A DNA stretch of 64,000 nucleotides from Pirellulales bacterium (GCA_019636335.1 JAHBXR010000005.1:96197-160196), one strand, 5' to 3'. Counted from the first letter of the stretch, positions 27,454-36,078 are shown. The notes: generated by a model not told the origin, from the sequence alone. A program made the numbers and translations.

Positions 27454-28713
27454 ATGAGCCACGAGCACCATGACTGGAAGCCTGGGAGTGATCCCCCGCT
27501 AATTCGGCCACACAGTCAAGCCAAGCACCGTGTTCTCAGAGCTTATCTTGAACGCTACGTGTCGGTTCTGACCGTACGAATCCAACAAGACACTTTTCGA
27601 CTGACTCTGATTGACGGCTTCGCGGGTGGCGGGCTCTATCTGGATTCGCGCTCCAAAGAAGAACGTCCAGGCTCTCCGCTAATCATGCTCGAGGCGATGG
27701 AGCAAGCGGCTGAGGACGCCCAGAAGATCAGGACAAAGCCATTTCACCTCGACGTCCAGTACATCTTCATCGAAAAGGACCGCAAGGCCCTCGACTATCT
27801 TCGGCAGGTCCTTTCAGAGTCGAAGTACGCGTCGCTAGTTGGCGGCCGTATCGAACTGATCCACGGAGAATTCACGGCGCAGGTGCCAAAAATCACGGCG
27901 TTCGTGAAGAAGCGTGGGCGCGCAGGCCGTGCAATCTTTGTACTCGATCAGTTTGGCTACAGCGCTGTGCCTCTACCGACGATCCGCGGCATACTTGCCA
28001 CGCTCGATAACGCTGAGGTGATTCTGACGTTCGCGACGGATTCGCTAATCGACTACCTGAGCGAGAACGAACCAACGCAAAAGATCCTAGAAAAAGTTGG
28101 CATCACACTTCCTTCGAAAAACGTTCGGACAGCCAAAGAGGAGCGCGAGTGGAGACGGACGATTCAGTTCGCACTGCACCGTGAAATCCCCGTAAGGACC
28201 GAGGCCAAGTTCTACACGCCGTTCTTTATACGGTCGACCGACGCCCACCGCGACTTCTGGTTGATCCATCTCTCCGGGCACTTCCGCGCCCGCGACGTAA
28301 TGGTGGGATTGCATTGGAAGCAAGGTACTTCGTTCGCCCACTATGGTCGCTCCGGTTTGCGGATGCTTGGCTACGACCAAGAGCACGATGCGGAATGGAC
28401 GCAGCAACAGATGTTGCCAGGCTTCTTCTTCGACGAGACGGCGTTGGTTTCCAGCCAAGAGGAACTTCTGGAACAGTTGCCCGAAAGGATCTTCAATCAT
28501 AGCGACGGCATCCAGTTCACCGAGCTATTCTCGAACCTTACGAATGAATGCCCCGTCACAGCGGAGATCATGAAGGACGTCTTGAGCGATTTGGCCAAGC
28601 AAGGTGTAATCCAGGTTAAAGACAAAACCGGTGCGAAATCTCGGCGCGTGGGAATTCAACACGACTCCGACATCATCATTCCTACACGCCAGATGCGGTT
28701 GTTCCTAAGGTGA
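27454..28713 (+). CDS. tcmP: Three-Cys-motif partner protein TcmP
   Basis: 419 residues from ATG 27454. The N-terminal part has the TcmP pattern: HSQAKHRVLRAYLERYVSVL, then LTLIDGFAGGGLYLD (a methyltransferase motif-I-like glycine loop), ERPGSPLIMLEAM, YIFIEKDRKALDYL and IFVLDQFGYSAVP. The C-terminal third looks like a winged-helix segment (LFSNLTNECPVTAEIMKDVL, then LAKQGVIQVKDKTG). Family knowledge: named only for its constant pairing with the three-Cys (DUF5131) protein; activity not established. The region is visibly less GC-rich than the neighbouring genes, and both flanks are non-coding and palindrome-rich, which suggests acquisition by transfer. Confidence 0.88.
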   Translation: MSHEHHDWKPGSDPPLIRPHSQAKHRVLRAYLERYVSVLTVRIQQDTFRLTLIDGFAGGGLYLDSRSKEERPGSPLIMLEAMEQAAEDAQKIRTKPFHLDVQYIFIEKDRKALDYLRQVLSESKYASLVGGRIELIHGEFTAQVPKITAFVKKRGRAGRAIFVLDQFGYSAVPLPTIRGILATLDNAEVILTFATDSLIDYLSENEPTQKILEKVGITLPSKNVRTAKEEREWRRTIQFALHREIPVRTEAKFYTPFFIRSTDAHRDFWLIHLSGHFRARDVMVGLHWKQGTSFAHYGRSGLRMLGYDQEHDAEWTQQQMLPGFFFDETALVSSQEELLEQLPERIFNHSDGIQFTELFSNLTNECPVTAEIMKDVLSDLAKQGVIQVKDKTGAKSRRVGIQHDSDIIIPTRQMRLFLR

Positions 28714-28922
28714 CGTCGTTTCTGACTCGTTGGCGATGCAAAGATAGATTTGCGAGCGATTCCGGACCGCATTCCCACTGGCCGCCATCGGTTACATCGA
28801 CCGGCGTTGAGTGTCTACCGGTGCCCCGCGTCGCTCTTCAACCCTGGCGTTTCGCGATTGCCTCGACCCATCCAGAGTGAGCGTGACACCGGACTGTTCT
28901 ATGTCCTCTGGTCGCTCGGCGA

Positions 28923-28986
28923 CACCGACCATTTTGCGACTCGACGTCCAAGAGATTGGTCCGCTTGCTCCGCAAAATGATCGGTG
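28923..28986. repeat. Inverted repeat, 16-bp arms
   Basis: CACCGACCATTTTGCG (28923-28938) and CGCAAAATGATCGGTG (28971-28986) pair in 15 of 16 positions with a 32-base spacer. It could be the ends of a small non-autonomous element or a stem of a structured RNA. Confidence 0.5.
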
Positions 28987-29014
28987 CTACCCGCTCTTGG
29001 GCTTGCTTCCCCAC

Positions 29015-29035
29015 GCACAGGCTGGCAGCCTGTGC
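29015..29035. repeat. Short palindromic repeat, GCACAGGCT family
   Basis: GCACAGGCT and AGCCTGTGC form a perfect 9-bp stem with a three-base loop. The same stem, with loop AGAC, recurs at 31762-31783, so this is a dispersed REP-like element and not a gene-specific structure. Confidence 0.65.
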
Positions 29036-29130
29036 CACTTGTCTGGCTGCGGGAAGGGCGCTGTCTGGGCGCATCTGAAAACTCAGCGTGATCGCGAGGT
29101 GTTCTTTGAAGGGGCATCGCAACAAGTGCT

Positions 29131-29157
29131 TCCTCGCTCACGCTTCGGGTTGGGATT
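29131..29157 (+). repeat. Dispersed 27-bp intergenic repeat, copy A
   Basis: This copy reads TCCTCGCTCACGCTTCGGG followed by TTGGGATT. Related copies are at 30617-30645 (reverse), 30674-30701 (forward) and 31665-31689 (reverse), all intergenic. Confidence 0.65.
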
Positions 29158-29289
29158 TTGCATCGCGGAACATGGATGCATGGGCTACCGTCGCTGCGGT
29201 GCCCATTTGATGGAACTCGCGGGCACCGTTAGAATTCGGTCCTCCCATTGGTGTGCCCCAAGAATCTGCGTAATTTGTGAAGTCTGCGG

Positions 29290-30582
29290 ATGAATTCCCG
29301 CCCTCGTAATCTCGTCGTCGCCCAGAGTGGCGGGCCGAGTCCCGTCATCAATAACAGCCTCCGCGGCATCGTCGAGACCGCGCGCGAGTTGTCCGAGATC
29401 GGCACCGTGTATGGCGGCCGTCACGGCATCGAAGGGGTGCTCAAGGAAGAACTGCTCGACCTGACGGCGCAGTCGGCCGAAGAGATTTCGCTGCTGCGGG
29501 TCACGCCCGCCGCCGGCTCGATCGGCACCTGCCGCTACAAGCTGCGGCCGAAGCAGACCGAGGATTTCGAGCGCGTGATCGAAGTCTTCCGCGCCCACGA
29601 CATCGGCTACTTCCTGTACATCGGCGGCAACGACTCGATGGAGACCGCCCACAAGGTGGCAGAGCTGGCGCGGCAGCGGGGACTCGACCTCGTGGCCGTG
29701 GGCGTGCCGAAGACGATCGACAACGACGTCGGCGACAGCGAGTTCAAGCTCATCGACCACACGCCGGGCTACGGTTCGGTCGCCAAGTACTGGATGCACA
29801 TGGTCCAGAACGCGAACGAGGAGAATGAAGGCTCTTCGCCGGCCGATCCGGTGCTCGTGTTGCAGGCGATGGGGCGAAAGATCGGCTTCATTCCGGCGGC
29901 CGCGCGCCTGGCCGACCCGGCGCGCGAGATGCCGCTGCTCATCTACCTGGCGGAGCGTCCCACGTCGCTTGAAACAATCACCGATCAGGTGAACGATCTG
30001 CTGCGGCAACATGGCCGGGCGATTGTCGTCGTGAGCGAAGGGCTGGATGTAGGGGAGTTGGGGGAGGTGCGTGATGCGTTCGGTCACACGTCGTACAGCT
30101 CGAGCCAGATCACCGTCGCGCAGAAGATTACGAACCACCTGAACCAGGCCGGCCTCGCCGCCAAGGGGGCGGCGCGGTGCAACGTCTCGGGCACCGATCA
30201 GCGGCACGCCATGGCGCTTGCCTCGACCGTGGATCTCGAAGAGGCTTACCGCAGCGGACAGCAGGCCGTGTTGCTCGCGGCGCGGGGCGAAGGGGGCTTC
30301 ATGTCGACGATTCTCCGCGAGCCGGGCCCTGTCTATCGCGTGCGGTACGACAAGGTGCCGCTGGTGGATGTGGCGGCCAGCGAGCGATCGTTCCCCGAGC
30401 GGTGGATCGCCCCCAGTGGGTTCGACGTGACCGACGAGTTCGTGCGTTACTGCAAGCCACTGGTGGGCGAAGACATGATCTCGCTCCCCTTGATCGATGG
30501 CCGTCAGCGTCTCACGCGCCTCGCTCCCATTTATGCCGTACAGAAGCTGCCGAAATACATCCCGCAGGCCGACCGTAGTTAG
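29290..30582 (+). CDS. pfp: 6-phosphofructokinase, pyrophosphate-dependent type
   Basis: 430 residues from ATG 29290. The N-terminal RNLVVAQSGGPSPVINNSL is the PFK phosphate-donor loop. YIGGNDSMETA (residues 110-120) and VPKTIDNDVGDS (139-150) are diagnostic: Asp115 and Lys141 sit where ATP-PFKs have glycines (Gly104 and Gly124 in E. coli numbering), and both point to pyrophosphate as phosphoryl donor. Asp144 within TIDND would be the catalytic base. It phosphorylates fructose 6-phosphate reversibly in the cytosol. It opens a group of sugar-phosphate genes (HAD hydrolase, gnd, SDR, zwf) on the same strand, though gaps with repeats suggest separate transcripts. Confidence 0.92.
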   Translation: MNSRPRNLVVAQSGGPSPVINNSLRGIVETARELSEIGTVYGGRHGIEGVLKEELLDLTAQSAEEISLLRVTPAAGSIGTCRYKLRPKQTEDFERVIEVFRAHDIGYFLYIGGNDSMETAHKVAELARQRGLDLVAVGVPKTIDNDVGDSEFKLIDHTPGYGSVAKYWMHMVQNANEENEGSSPADPVLVLQAMGRKIGFIPAAARLADPAREMPLLIYLAERPTSLETITDQVNDLLRQHGRAIVVVSEGLDVGELGEVRDAFGHTSYSSSQITVAQKITNHLNQAGLAAKGAARCNVSGTDQRHAMALASTVDLEEAYRSGQQAVLLAARGEGGFMSTILREPGPVYRVRYDKVPLVDVAASERSFPERWIAPSGFDVTDEFVRYCKPLVGEDMISLPLIDGRQRLTRLAPIYAVQKLPKYIPQADRS

Positions 30583-30616
30583 TGCTATGTCAATGCTTAC
30601 GTTTCGGGTGCAATCG

Positions 30617-30701
30617 AATCCCAAGCGCGAAGCGTCAGCGAGGGAGTACTTTACTCGACGTTCTTTGCAGGAATTCCCTCGCTGACGCGTCGGGTTGGGA
30701 T
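30617..30701. repeat. Inverted pair of the dispersed repeat (copies B and C)
   Basis: The segment 30617-30645 is the reverse complement, with a few mismatches, of 30674-30701, so the pair can form a long stem around a spacer of about 28 bases. Each arm is a copy of the repeat seen at 29131 and 31665. It lies 35 bases after the phosphofructokinase stop and may also act as a transcript end. Confidence 0.65.
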
Positions 30702-30772
30702 GTAGGTTCCCGAAAATCAGGGTTTGACAGAGCACTAGTGCCCGCCGCGCCAACACCAGGAACAGGAAAACG

Positions 30773-31651
30773 ATGAGCCGTTCGTTGCTCGATTTCAAAA
30801 AGCGTCACGACTTTCTCGTGGGCATCGATTCGGACGGCTGCGCCTTCGATACGATGGAGTTGAAGCACAAGGAATGCTTCATCCCCAACACGATCAACTA
30901 CTACAACCTGCAGGGCATCAGCAAGTATGCTCGCGAGGCGGCCGAGTTCGTCAACCTGTACTCGAAGAGCCGGGGGATCAATCGTTTTCCGGCGCTGGTC
31001 GAGTCGCTCGAGTGGCTGGCGCGACGTCCCGAGGTGCGCGAGCGCGGCTACGACATCCAGGTTCCGCCCGGTCTGGCCCGCTGGATCAAGGAAGAGACGA
31101 AGCTGGCCAATCCTGCACTTTCGAAGGCGGTCGAGCAGACGGGAGATGAGGATCTGCGTCAGGCGCTCGAATGGTCGCAGGCGGTGAATGCCTCGGTCAC
31201 GGCGATGGTGCGCGGCGTGCCGCCGTTTCCGTTCGTCCGCGAGTGCCTGGGCGCGTTGCGCGAAACGTGCGACATGCTGGTCGTCTCGGCCACGCCGGGC
31301 GAGGCGCTGGAACGCGAATGGGACGAGCACGACCTTGCGCGCTTTGTCGATGCTATCTGCGGTCAGGAGACGGGCACGAAGAAAGAATCGCTCGCCGTGG
31401 CGGCACAATATCCGGCCGACCACACGCTGATGATCGGCGACGCGCCGGGCGACTACTCGGCGGCGAAGGCGAATCAGGCGTTGTTCTTTCCGATCAATCC
31501 CGGCGCCGAAGAGGCGAGTTGGCGGAGACTGTTCGAGGAAGGGATCGAACGCTTCCGCAGCGGCACGTTCGCGGGCAACTATCAGGCGGAACTGCTCGCC
31601 GAGTTCGATCGTTGCTTGCCGGCGCAACCGGCTTGGCCCTTGGTGGATTGA
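30773..31651 (+). CDS. HAD-superfamily hydrolase
   Basis: 292 residues from ATG 30773, with AGGA 6 bases upstream. HAD motif I is FLVGIDSDGCAFDTMELK (nucleophile Asp19, acid/base Asp21), motif II is MLVVSATPGEAL, and motifs III/IV are KKESLAVAAQ and LMIGDAPGDYSAAKANQAL. A large cap domain lies between motifs I and II and includes the stretch HKECFIPNTINYYNLQGISK. Family knowledge: phosphatases or phosphomutases acting on small phosphorylated metabolites. Its place between phosphofructokinase and 6-phosphogluconate dehydrogenase suggests a sugar-phosphate substrate (inference). Confidence 0.87.
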   Translation: MSRSLLDFKKRHDFLVGIDSDGCAFDTMELKHKECFIPNTINYYNLQGISKYAREAAEFVNLYSKSRGINRFPALVESLEWLARRPEVRERGYDIQVPPGLARWIKEETKLANPALSKAVEQTGDEDLRQALEWSQAVNASVTAMVRGVPPFPFVRECLGALRETCDMLVVSATPGEALEREWDEHDLARFVDAICGQETGTKKESLAVAAQYPADHTLMIGDAPGDYSAAKANQALFFPINPGAEEASWRRLFEEGIERFRSGTFAGNYQAELLAEFDRCLPAQPAWPLVD

Positions 31652-31664
31652 GTAAGCCGGTCCT

Positions 31665-31689
31665 AACCCGAAGCGTGAGCGAGGGGGAG
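31665..31689 (-). repeat. Dispersed 27-bp intergenic repeat, copy D
   Basis: AACCCGAAGCGTGAGCGAGG and the following bases are the reverse complement of copy A at 29131-29157. It lies 14 bases after the HAD-gene stop. Confidence 0.6.
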
Positions 31690-31739
31690 CGAAGGTTTCA
31701 ACGCAAAGACGCGAAGACGCAGAGAGCCAGAGAAAAGTG

Positions 31740-31783
31740 GCACAGACTGTTCGTCTGTGCAGCACAGGCTAGACAGCCTGTGC
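31740..31783. repeat. Two adjacent short hairpins, GCACAG-type
   Basis: GCACAGAC/GTCTGTGC (31740-31747 and 31753-31760) is followed at once by GCACAGGCT/AGCCTGTGC (31762-31770 and 31775-31783). The second stem is identical to the one at 29015-29035, showing a dispersed family. Confidence 0.65.
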
Positions 31784-31793
31784 CACTTGGGTA

Positions 31794-31856
31794 GGTACCC
31801 CGTACCTGACAATCGATCGACGTGGCCATGACGAATATTGTCAGGTACGGGGTACC
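31794..31856. repeat. Perfect 20-bp inverted repeat with nested palindromes
   Basis: GGTACCCCGTACCTGACAAT (31794-31813) and its exact complement at 31837-31856 flank a 23-base spacer. Each arm itself contains a smaller palindrome (GGTAC/GTACC), so alternative folds are possible. It lies 77 bases upstream of the gnd start, so a role in gnd expression is possible, but it may just be a mobile repeat. Confidence 0.7.
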
Positions 31857-31932
31857 TGACCTACGGACAACATTCAACCAACGATCTCCAGCCTCACCGC
31901 CAGGCGAAAGATGAACGGAGCAATGCGAACCG

Positions 31933-33372
31933 ATGGCAGAGCAATGTGATATCGGCCTCGTGGGCCTGGCCGTGATGGGCGAGAACCTCGTGCTCAACAT
32001 GGAGAGCCGAGGGTTCCGCGTAGCCGTTTTCAATCGCACCACGGCGGTCGTCGACAAGTTCGTGGCCGAGCGTGCCGCCGGTAAGCAGATCGTCGGCTGC
32101 CACACGATCGAGGAGCTGGTTAGCAAGCTCGCCAGTCCGCGCCGCGTGATGATGATGGTCAAGGCAGGTCCGGCGGTCGATGCGATCATCGACCAGTTGT
32201 TGCCGCTACTGTCGCCGGGGGACGTGATCATCGACGGCGGCAATACGCACTACGCCGATACGCAGCGCCGCACGAAGCTGGTTGAATCGAAGGGCTTGCT
32301 CTACGTCGGCAGCGGCGTCTCGGGCGGTGAAGAAGGCGCCCTGAAAGGCCCCAGCATGATGCCGGGGGGCAGCGAAAAGGCCTGGCCGCTGGTGAAGCCG
32401 ATTTTTCAGGCGATCGCCGCCAAGGTGGGTCCGCAGGGAGACATTCCTTGCTGTGACTGGATCGGTCCCGATGGCTCGGGCCATTACGTCAAGATGGTAC
32501 ACAACGGCATCGAGTACGGCGACATGCAGTTGATCTGCGAGTCGTACTTCCTGCTCAAAGAAGCCCTGGGCCTCTCGAACGACGAACTGTACGAAGTCTT
32601 TGCCGAATGGAATCGCGGCGAATTGGACAGCTATCTGATCGAGATCACGCGCGACATCTTCAGCGTGCGCGACCCCGAGACGAAGGGTTTTCTCGTTGAT
32701 GCGATCCTCGACACGGCGGGGAGCAAGGGGACTGGCAAGTGGATGAGCCAGTTGGCGCTCGATCTGGGGGTGCCGACCACGCTGATTACCGAAGCGGTTT
32801 ACGCGCGGTACTTATCGTCGTTGAAGGAAGATCGTGTGCGGGCGAGCAAGATCTTGAAGGGGCCCGCGGCGAAGTATGACGGGGACAAAGCCGAATTCAT
32901 CAAGTCGGTCGAACAGGCGCTCTACGCCTCGAAGATTTGCAGCTACGCGCAGGGTTTTTTCCAGTTGCGCGCGGCGGCGGCCGAGAACCACTGGCCGTTG
33001 TCGCCGGGCAATATCGCGCTGCTGTGGCGGGGGGGCTGCATCATCCGGGCCCGATTCCTCGAGCGGATCAAAGAGGCCTTCGACGCAAACAAGGATCTCG
33101 ACAACCTGCTGCTCGCGCCGTACTTCACCCAGGTGATCGACGACGCGCAGCCGGCGTGGCGGCATGTGGTCTCGACCGCGATTACGCTCGGCATTCCGAT
33201 TCCGGGCTTCAGCGCCGCGCTGACCTACTTCGACGGTTATCGTCGCGAACGCCTGCCGGCGAACCTGCTGCAGGCGCAGCGCGATTACTTCGGGGCGCAC
33301 ACGTATCAGCGTGTCGATCGCGAGGGAGTGTTCCACACCGATTGGATCCGCGAGCGGAAGGAGCCGAAATAG
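31933..33372 (+). CDS. gnd: 6-phosphogluconate dehydrogenase (decarboxylating)
   Basis: 479 residues, the usual long-form length. The NADP-binding motif [17 protein letters not shown] is at the N-terminus; [19 protein letters not shown] and [19 protein letters not shown] carry the substrate and catalytic residues (Lys and Asn of KMVHNGIE); the C-terminus [20 protein letters not shown] then FHTDW completes the 6-phosphogluconate site. It converts 6-phosphogluconate to ribulose 5-phosphate, CO2 and NADPH in the cytosol. With zwf 1.1 kb downstream it gives two steps of the oxidative pentose phosphate pathway; no 6-phosphogluconolactonase gene is seen in the window. ATG 31933 has a modest GGAG 11-15 bases upstream. 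Confidence 0.97.
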   Translation: MAEQCDIGLVGLAVMGENLVLNMESRGFRVAVFNRTTAVVDKFVAERAAGKQIVGCHTIEELVSKLASPRRVMMMVKAGPAVDAIIDQLLPLLSPGDVIIDGGNTHYADTQRRTKLVESKGLLYVGSGVSGGEEGALKGPSMMPGGSEKAWPLVKPIFQAIAAKVGPQGDIPCCDWIGPDGSGHYVKMVHNGIEYGDMQLICESYFLLKEALGLSNDELYEVFAEWNRGELDSYLIEITRDIFSVRDPETKGFLVDAILDTAGSKGTGKWMSQLALDLGVPTTLITEAVYARYLSSLKEDRVRASKILKGPAAKYDGDKAEFIKSVEQALYASKICSYAQGFFQLRAAAAENHWPLSPGNIALLWRGGCIIRARFLERIKEAFDANKDLDNLLLAPYFTQVIDDAQPAWRHVVSTAITLGIPIPGFSAALTYFDGYRRERLPANLLQAQRDYFGAHTYQRVDREGVFHTDWIRERKEPK

Positions 33373-33449
33373 TTTGATCGCGTCTTTGCTCGCAGAGCGA
33401 CGCCTCGTTCTCTGATCGAGATGGAATGGACGTGCAATTCTCCGGGTAC

Positions 33450-33466
33450 CACTGGCTCTGCCAGTG
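33450..33466. repeat. Short palindrome, CACTGGC family
   Basis: CACTGGC and GCCAGTG form a 7-bp stem with loop TCT. The same stem recurs at 33590-33606 in the same gnd-SDR gap. Confidence 0.5.
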
Positions 33467-33589
33467 CTGTGCGGTACACGACGTTCCTTTCAATGGAAAC
33501 ACTCCACCGAATAGACATCCTCGTTTCGGCGTCCTATGAAATTACATTGCAGCAGTGTGCTCATCCAACAAAGTCAGTGACTCGATCCA

Positions 33590-33606
33590 CACTGGCAAAG
33601 CCAGTG
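33590..33606. repeat. Short palindrome, CACTGGC family, second copy
   Basis: CACTGGC and GCCAGTG flank loop AAA, 29 bases before the SDR start codon. Folding here could influence access to the ribosome site, which is otherwise not obvious. Confidence 0.5.
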
Positions 33607-33634
33607 GCACCCAGAAGCAACAACACAAGCATCC

Positions 33635-34417
33635 ATGTCTAGCTATCTCGACGAACTCTTTGGACTTTCCGGCGAAGTGGCCGTGGTGATCGGCGGCACC
33701 GGAGTATTGTGCGGTGCTCTCGCCACGGGCCTGGCACGCGCTGGGGCGCTGGTCGTGGTAGCCGGACGCGATGCCGGCAAGGGAAAAACGCGCGTCGATG
33801 AAATCGCCCGGCTAGGCGGAAAAGCGGTCTTCACGGAAGTCGACGTCACTTCGCGCGCCTCGATCGAAAAGTTGCTCGCCTCAGCGGCGCAGCACACCGG
33901 CCGGGTCGACATGCTCATCAACGGGGCGGGCGTGAACAAGGCCAGCTCCTACTTTGAGGTCGAAGACACCGATTGGGATTGGGTTATCCAGAGCAACTTG
34001 AAGAGCGTCCACCACGGCTGTCAGATCTTCGGCCGGCACATGGCCGAGTCGGGACAGGGGGGCTCGATTCTCAACATTGCCAGCGTCACGGCGCACCTGC
34101 CCTTGTCGAAGGTGTTCGCCTATTCGGCCTCGAAGGCGGCCGTGGTCAGCCTGACGCAAAACGTCGCCCGCGAGCTAGCGCCGCTCGGCGTGCGCGTGAA
34201 CGCGTTGTGCCCCGGGTTCTTTCCGGCGGAGCAGAATCGCAAGATCCTCGACGTCGAGCGCACGGCCAACGTGATGCGGGGCACACCCATGGCCCGCTTC
34301 GGTGAGCCTGATGAACTGATTGGAGCCACCCTGTTGTTGTTGTCGCGCCGCGCCGGTAGCTTCATCACGGGAGCCAGCTACTACGTGGATGGCGGGTTCA
34401 CCGGCATGCGGTTTTAA
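33635..34417 (+). CDS. Short-chain dehydrogenase/reductase
   Basis: 260 residues, classical SDR. The cofactor loop VVIGGTGVLCGALATGLA is an altered TGxxxGxG (GGTGVLCGA), followed by AGRD, which fits NAD(P). The NNAG-type motif reads LINGAGVN, the catalytic set is NIASVT (Ser) and YSASK (Tyr, Lys), and the C-terminus has GASYYVDGGFTG. Close family types include D-mannonate/fructuronate and gluconate 5-dehydrogenase-like enzymes, so a sugar-acid substrate is reasonable but not proven. The stop is 15 bases before zwf, so the two genes are likely co-transcribed, which supports a role in hexose or sugar-acid redox. Confidence 0.9.
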   Translation: MSSYLDELFGLSGEVAVVIGGTGVLCGALATGLARAGALVVVAGRDAGKGKTRVDEIARLGGKAVFTEVDVTSRASIEKLLASAAQHTGRVDMLINGAGVNKASSYFEVEDTDWDWVIQSNLKSVHHGCQIFGRHMAESGQGGSILNIASVTAHLPLSKVFAYSASKAAVVSLTQNVARELAPLGVRVNALCPGFFPAEQNRKILDVERTANVMRGTPMARFGEPDELIGATLLLLSRRAGSFITGASYYVDGGFTGMRF

Positions 34418-34432
34418 TGGAGTCGCGTCGCC

Positions 34433-35881
34433 ATGGCGCACAGTTATGTCATCTTTGGGGCGTCGGGCGATCTGACCAGCCGCAAGCTCGTGCCGGCGCT
34501 GTTTCATCTCTTTCGCAAGGGGCGTCTGCCCGCCGATACCCGCGTCATCGGCTTCTCGCGTTCTCCTTTCTCGCACGACGAATGGCGCGAGAAGCTCGGT
34601 GAGTCGACGCAGGAGTTCGCCGACGACTTCGACCAGCAGGAGTGGGACAAGTTCGCGCCGTCGATCTATTACCACGCGGGTGATATCGGCGACGTCGAAA
34701 GCTTCCTCTCGCTCGGCAAGCTGCTCGACGAGATCGAGACGGGGCCAGAGTGTACGCGGGTCTATTATCTGGCAACCTCTCCCACGTTCTACGAGCAGGC
34801 CATCGAGCAACTGGGGGCCGCCGGCCTGGCCGACGAAACGAACGGTGTCCGCCGCGTGGTGATCGAGAAGCCCTTCGGGCACGACCTTGCCTCGGCGCGT
34901 CAACTGAACGAGATCGTCCACGCCGTTTTCGCCGAACGGCAGGTTTATCGCATCGATCACTATCTCGGCAAAGAGACGGTGCAGAATATCCTCGTGCTGC
35001 GCTTCGCGAACACGATCTTCGAGCCCCTTTGGAACCGCAACTACATCGATCACGTGCAGATCACCGCGGCCGAAGAAGTGTTGGTCGGCAGTCGGGGCGG
35101 CTATTACGACAAGGCCGGCGTGCTGCGCGACATGTTCCAGAATCACCTGCTGCAACTGCTCACCGTCACGGCGATGGAAGGGGCCACGCGGTTCGAGGCC
35201 GACGCCATCCGCAACGAAAAAGTAAAGGTGCTCGACGCGATTCGCCGCTACGAGCCGGCCGACATCGCGCGACAGACCGTGCGCGGGCAATACACGAACT
35301 ACCGCCAAGAACCAGGTGTCGCCCAGCAGAGCGACACCGCCACCTTCGCCGCCGTGCGATTCTACGTCGACAACTGGCGCTGGCAGGGGGTGCCTTTTTA
35401 TCTCCGTAGCGGCAAGGGGATGAGTTGCCGCACAACGCAGCTTCTGATCCAGTTTCGAGAGATCCCACACCTGATGTTCCCCAACTCGTCGAAGCGGATC
35501 GAGGCCAACCGGCTGCTCATTCAGGTGCAGCCGGCCGAGGGGATCCAGGTCCACTTCCAGACGAAGGTGCCGGACGCCGGCATGAAGATGCGGCTGGCGG
35601 AGCTCGATTTCCGTTTCGACCGCCGCTCGGAGCCGGCCCTGCCCGAGGCCTACGAGCGGTTGCTGCTCGACACGATGTCGGGGGACGCCAGCCTCTTCGC
35701 TCGTAGCGACGAGGTGGAGTTGGCCTGGAAGATCATCGACCCGATCCAGAAAACGTGGGACGAAATGCGCGAGCCGAACCTGTGGACGTACGAGCCCGGG
35801 GGCTGGGGTCCGGCGGAATCGTGCGAATGGATCCAGCAGGATGGCCGCGAGTGGTTCGACGTCTGCCCGGTGCTGGGGTAG
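34433..35881 (+). CDS. zwf: Glucose-6-phosphate 1-dehydrogenase
   Basis: 482 residues, normal length. The N-terminal FGASGDLTSRKLVPALFHL is the NADP loop; VVIEKPFGHDL and YRIDHYLGKETVQNILVLRF contain the conserved catalytic lysine and histidine region; IFEPLWNRNYIDHVQITAAE and YYDKAGVLRDMFQNHLLQLL follow as in all family members. It oxidises glucose 6-phosphate to 6-phosphogluconolactone with NADP+. ATG 34433 has GGAG about 10 bases upstream and follows the SDR gene by 15 bases. Confidence 0.97.
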   Translation: MAHSYVIFGASGDLTSRKLVPALFHLFRKGRLPADTRVIGFSRSPFSHDEWREKLGESTQEFADDFDQQEWDKFAPSIYYHAGDIGDVESFLSLGKLLDEIETGPECTRVYYLATSPTFYEQAIEQLGAAGLADETNGVRRVVIEKPFGHDLASARQLNEIVHAVFAERQVYRIDHYLGKETVQNILVLRFANTIFEPLWNRNYIDHVQITAAEEVLVGSRGGYYDKAGVLRDMFQNHLLQLLTVTAMEGATRFEADAIRNEKVKVLDAIRRYEPADIARQTVRGQYTNYRQEPGVAQQSDTATFAAVRFYVDNWRWQGVPFYLRSGKGMSCRTTQLLIQFREIPHLMFPNSSKRIEANRLLIQVQPAEGIQVHFQTKVPDAGMKMRLAELDFRFDRRSEPALPEAYERLLLDTMSGDASLFARSDEVELAWKIIDPIQKTWDEMREPNLWTYEPGGWGPAESCEWIQQDGREWFDVCPVLG

Positions 35882-36078
35882 CCGCCGCGGTGAGCGGATG
35901 CACATCGTCCCGTTGAGCTTCTAAGAGCTCGCGCGGAGAAGCTTGGGTTGTGAGGGGACCATTCGGGGCTTCCACAAATGCCAAGTGGCAGAGGCAGTCT
36001 TGCCTGTGCAGCTTGCTTTCCAATTGGAACCGTCCAACGCCTTGACCCTTCGACGTATCGCGGGCAAAAATCGATTGC

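Larger units (their letters stand above)
28714..29289. other. Non-coding, palindrome-rich right flank of the tcmP cassette
   Basis: I find no credible gene. It holds an inverted repeat at 28923-28938/28971-28986 (15 of 16 pairs, 32-base spacer), a hairpin at 29015-29035, and a copy of the dispersed 27-base repeat at 29131-29157. The promoter for the phosphofructokinase gene should lie near its right end, but no clear -35/-10 pair was picked out. Confidence 0.5.
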
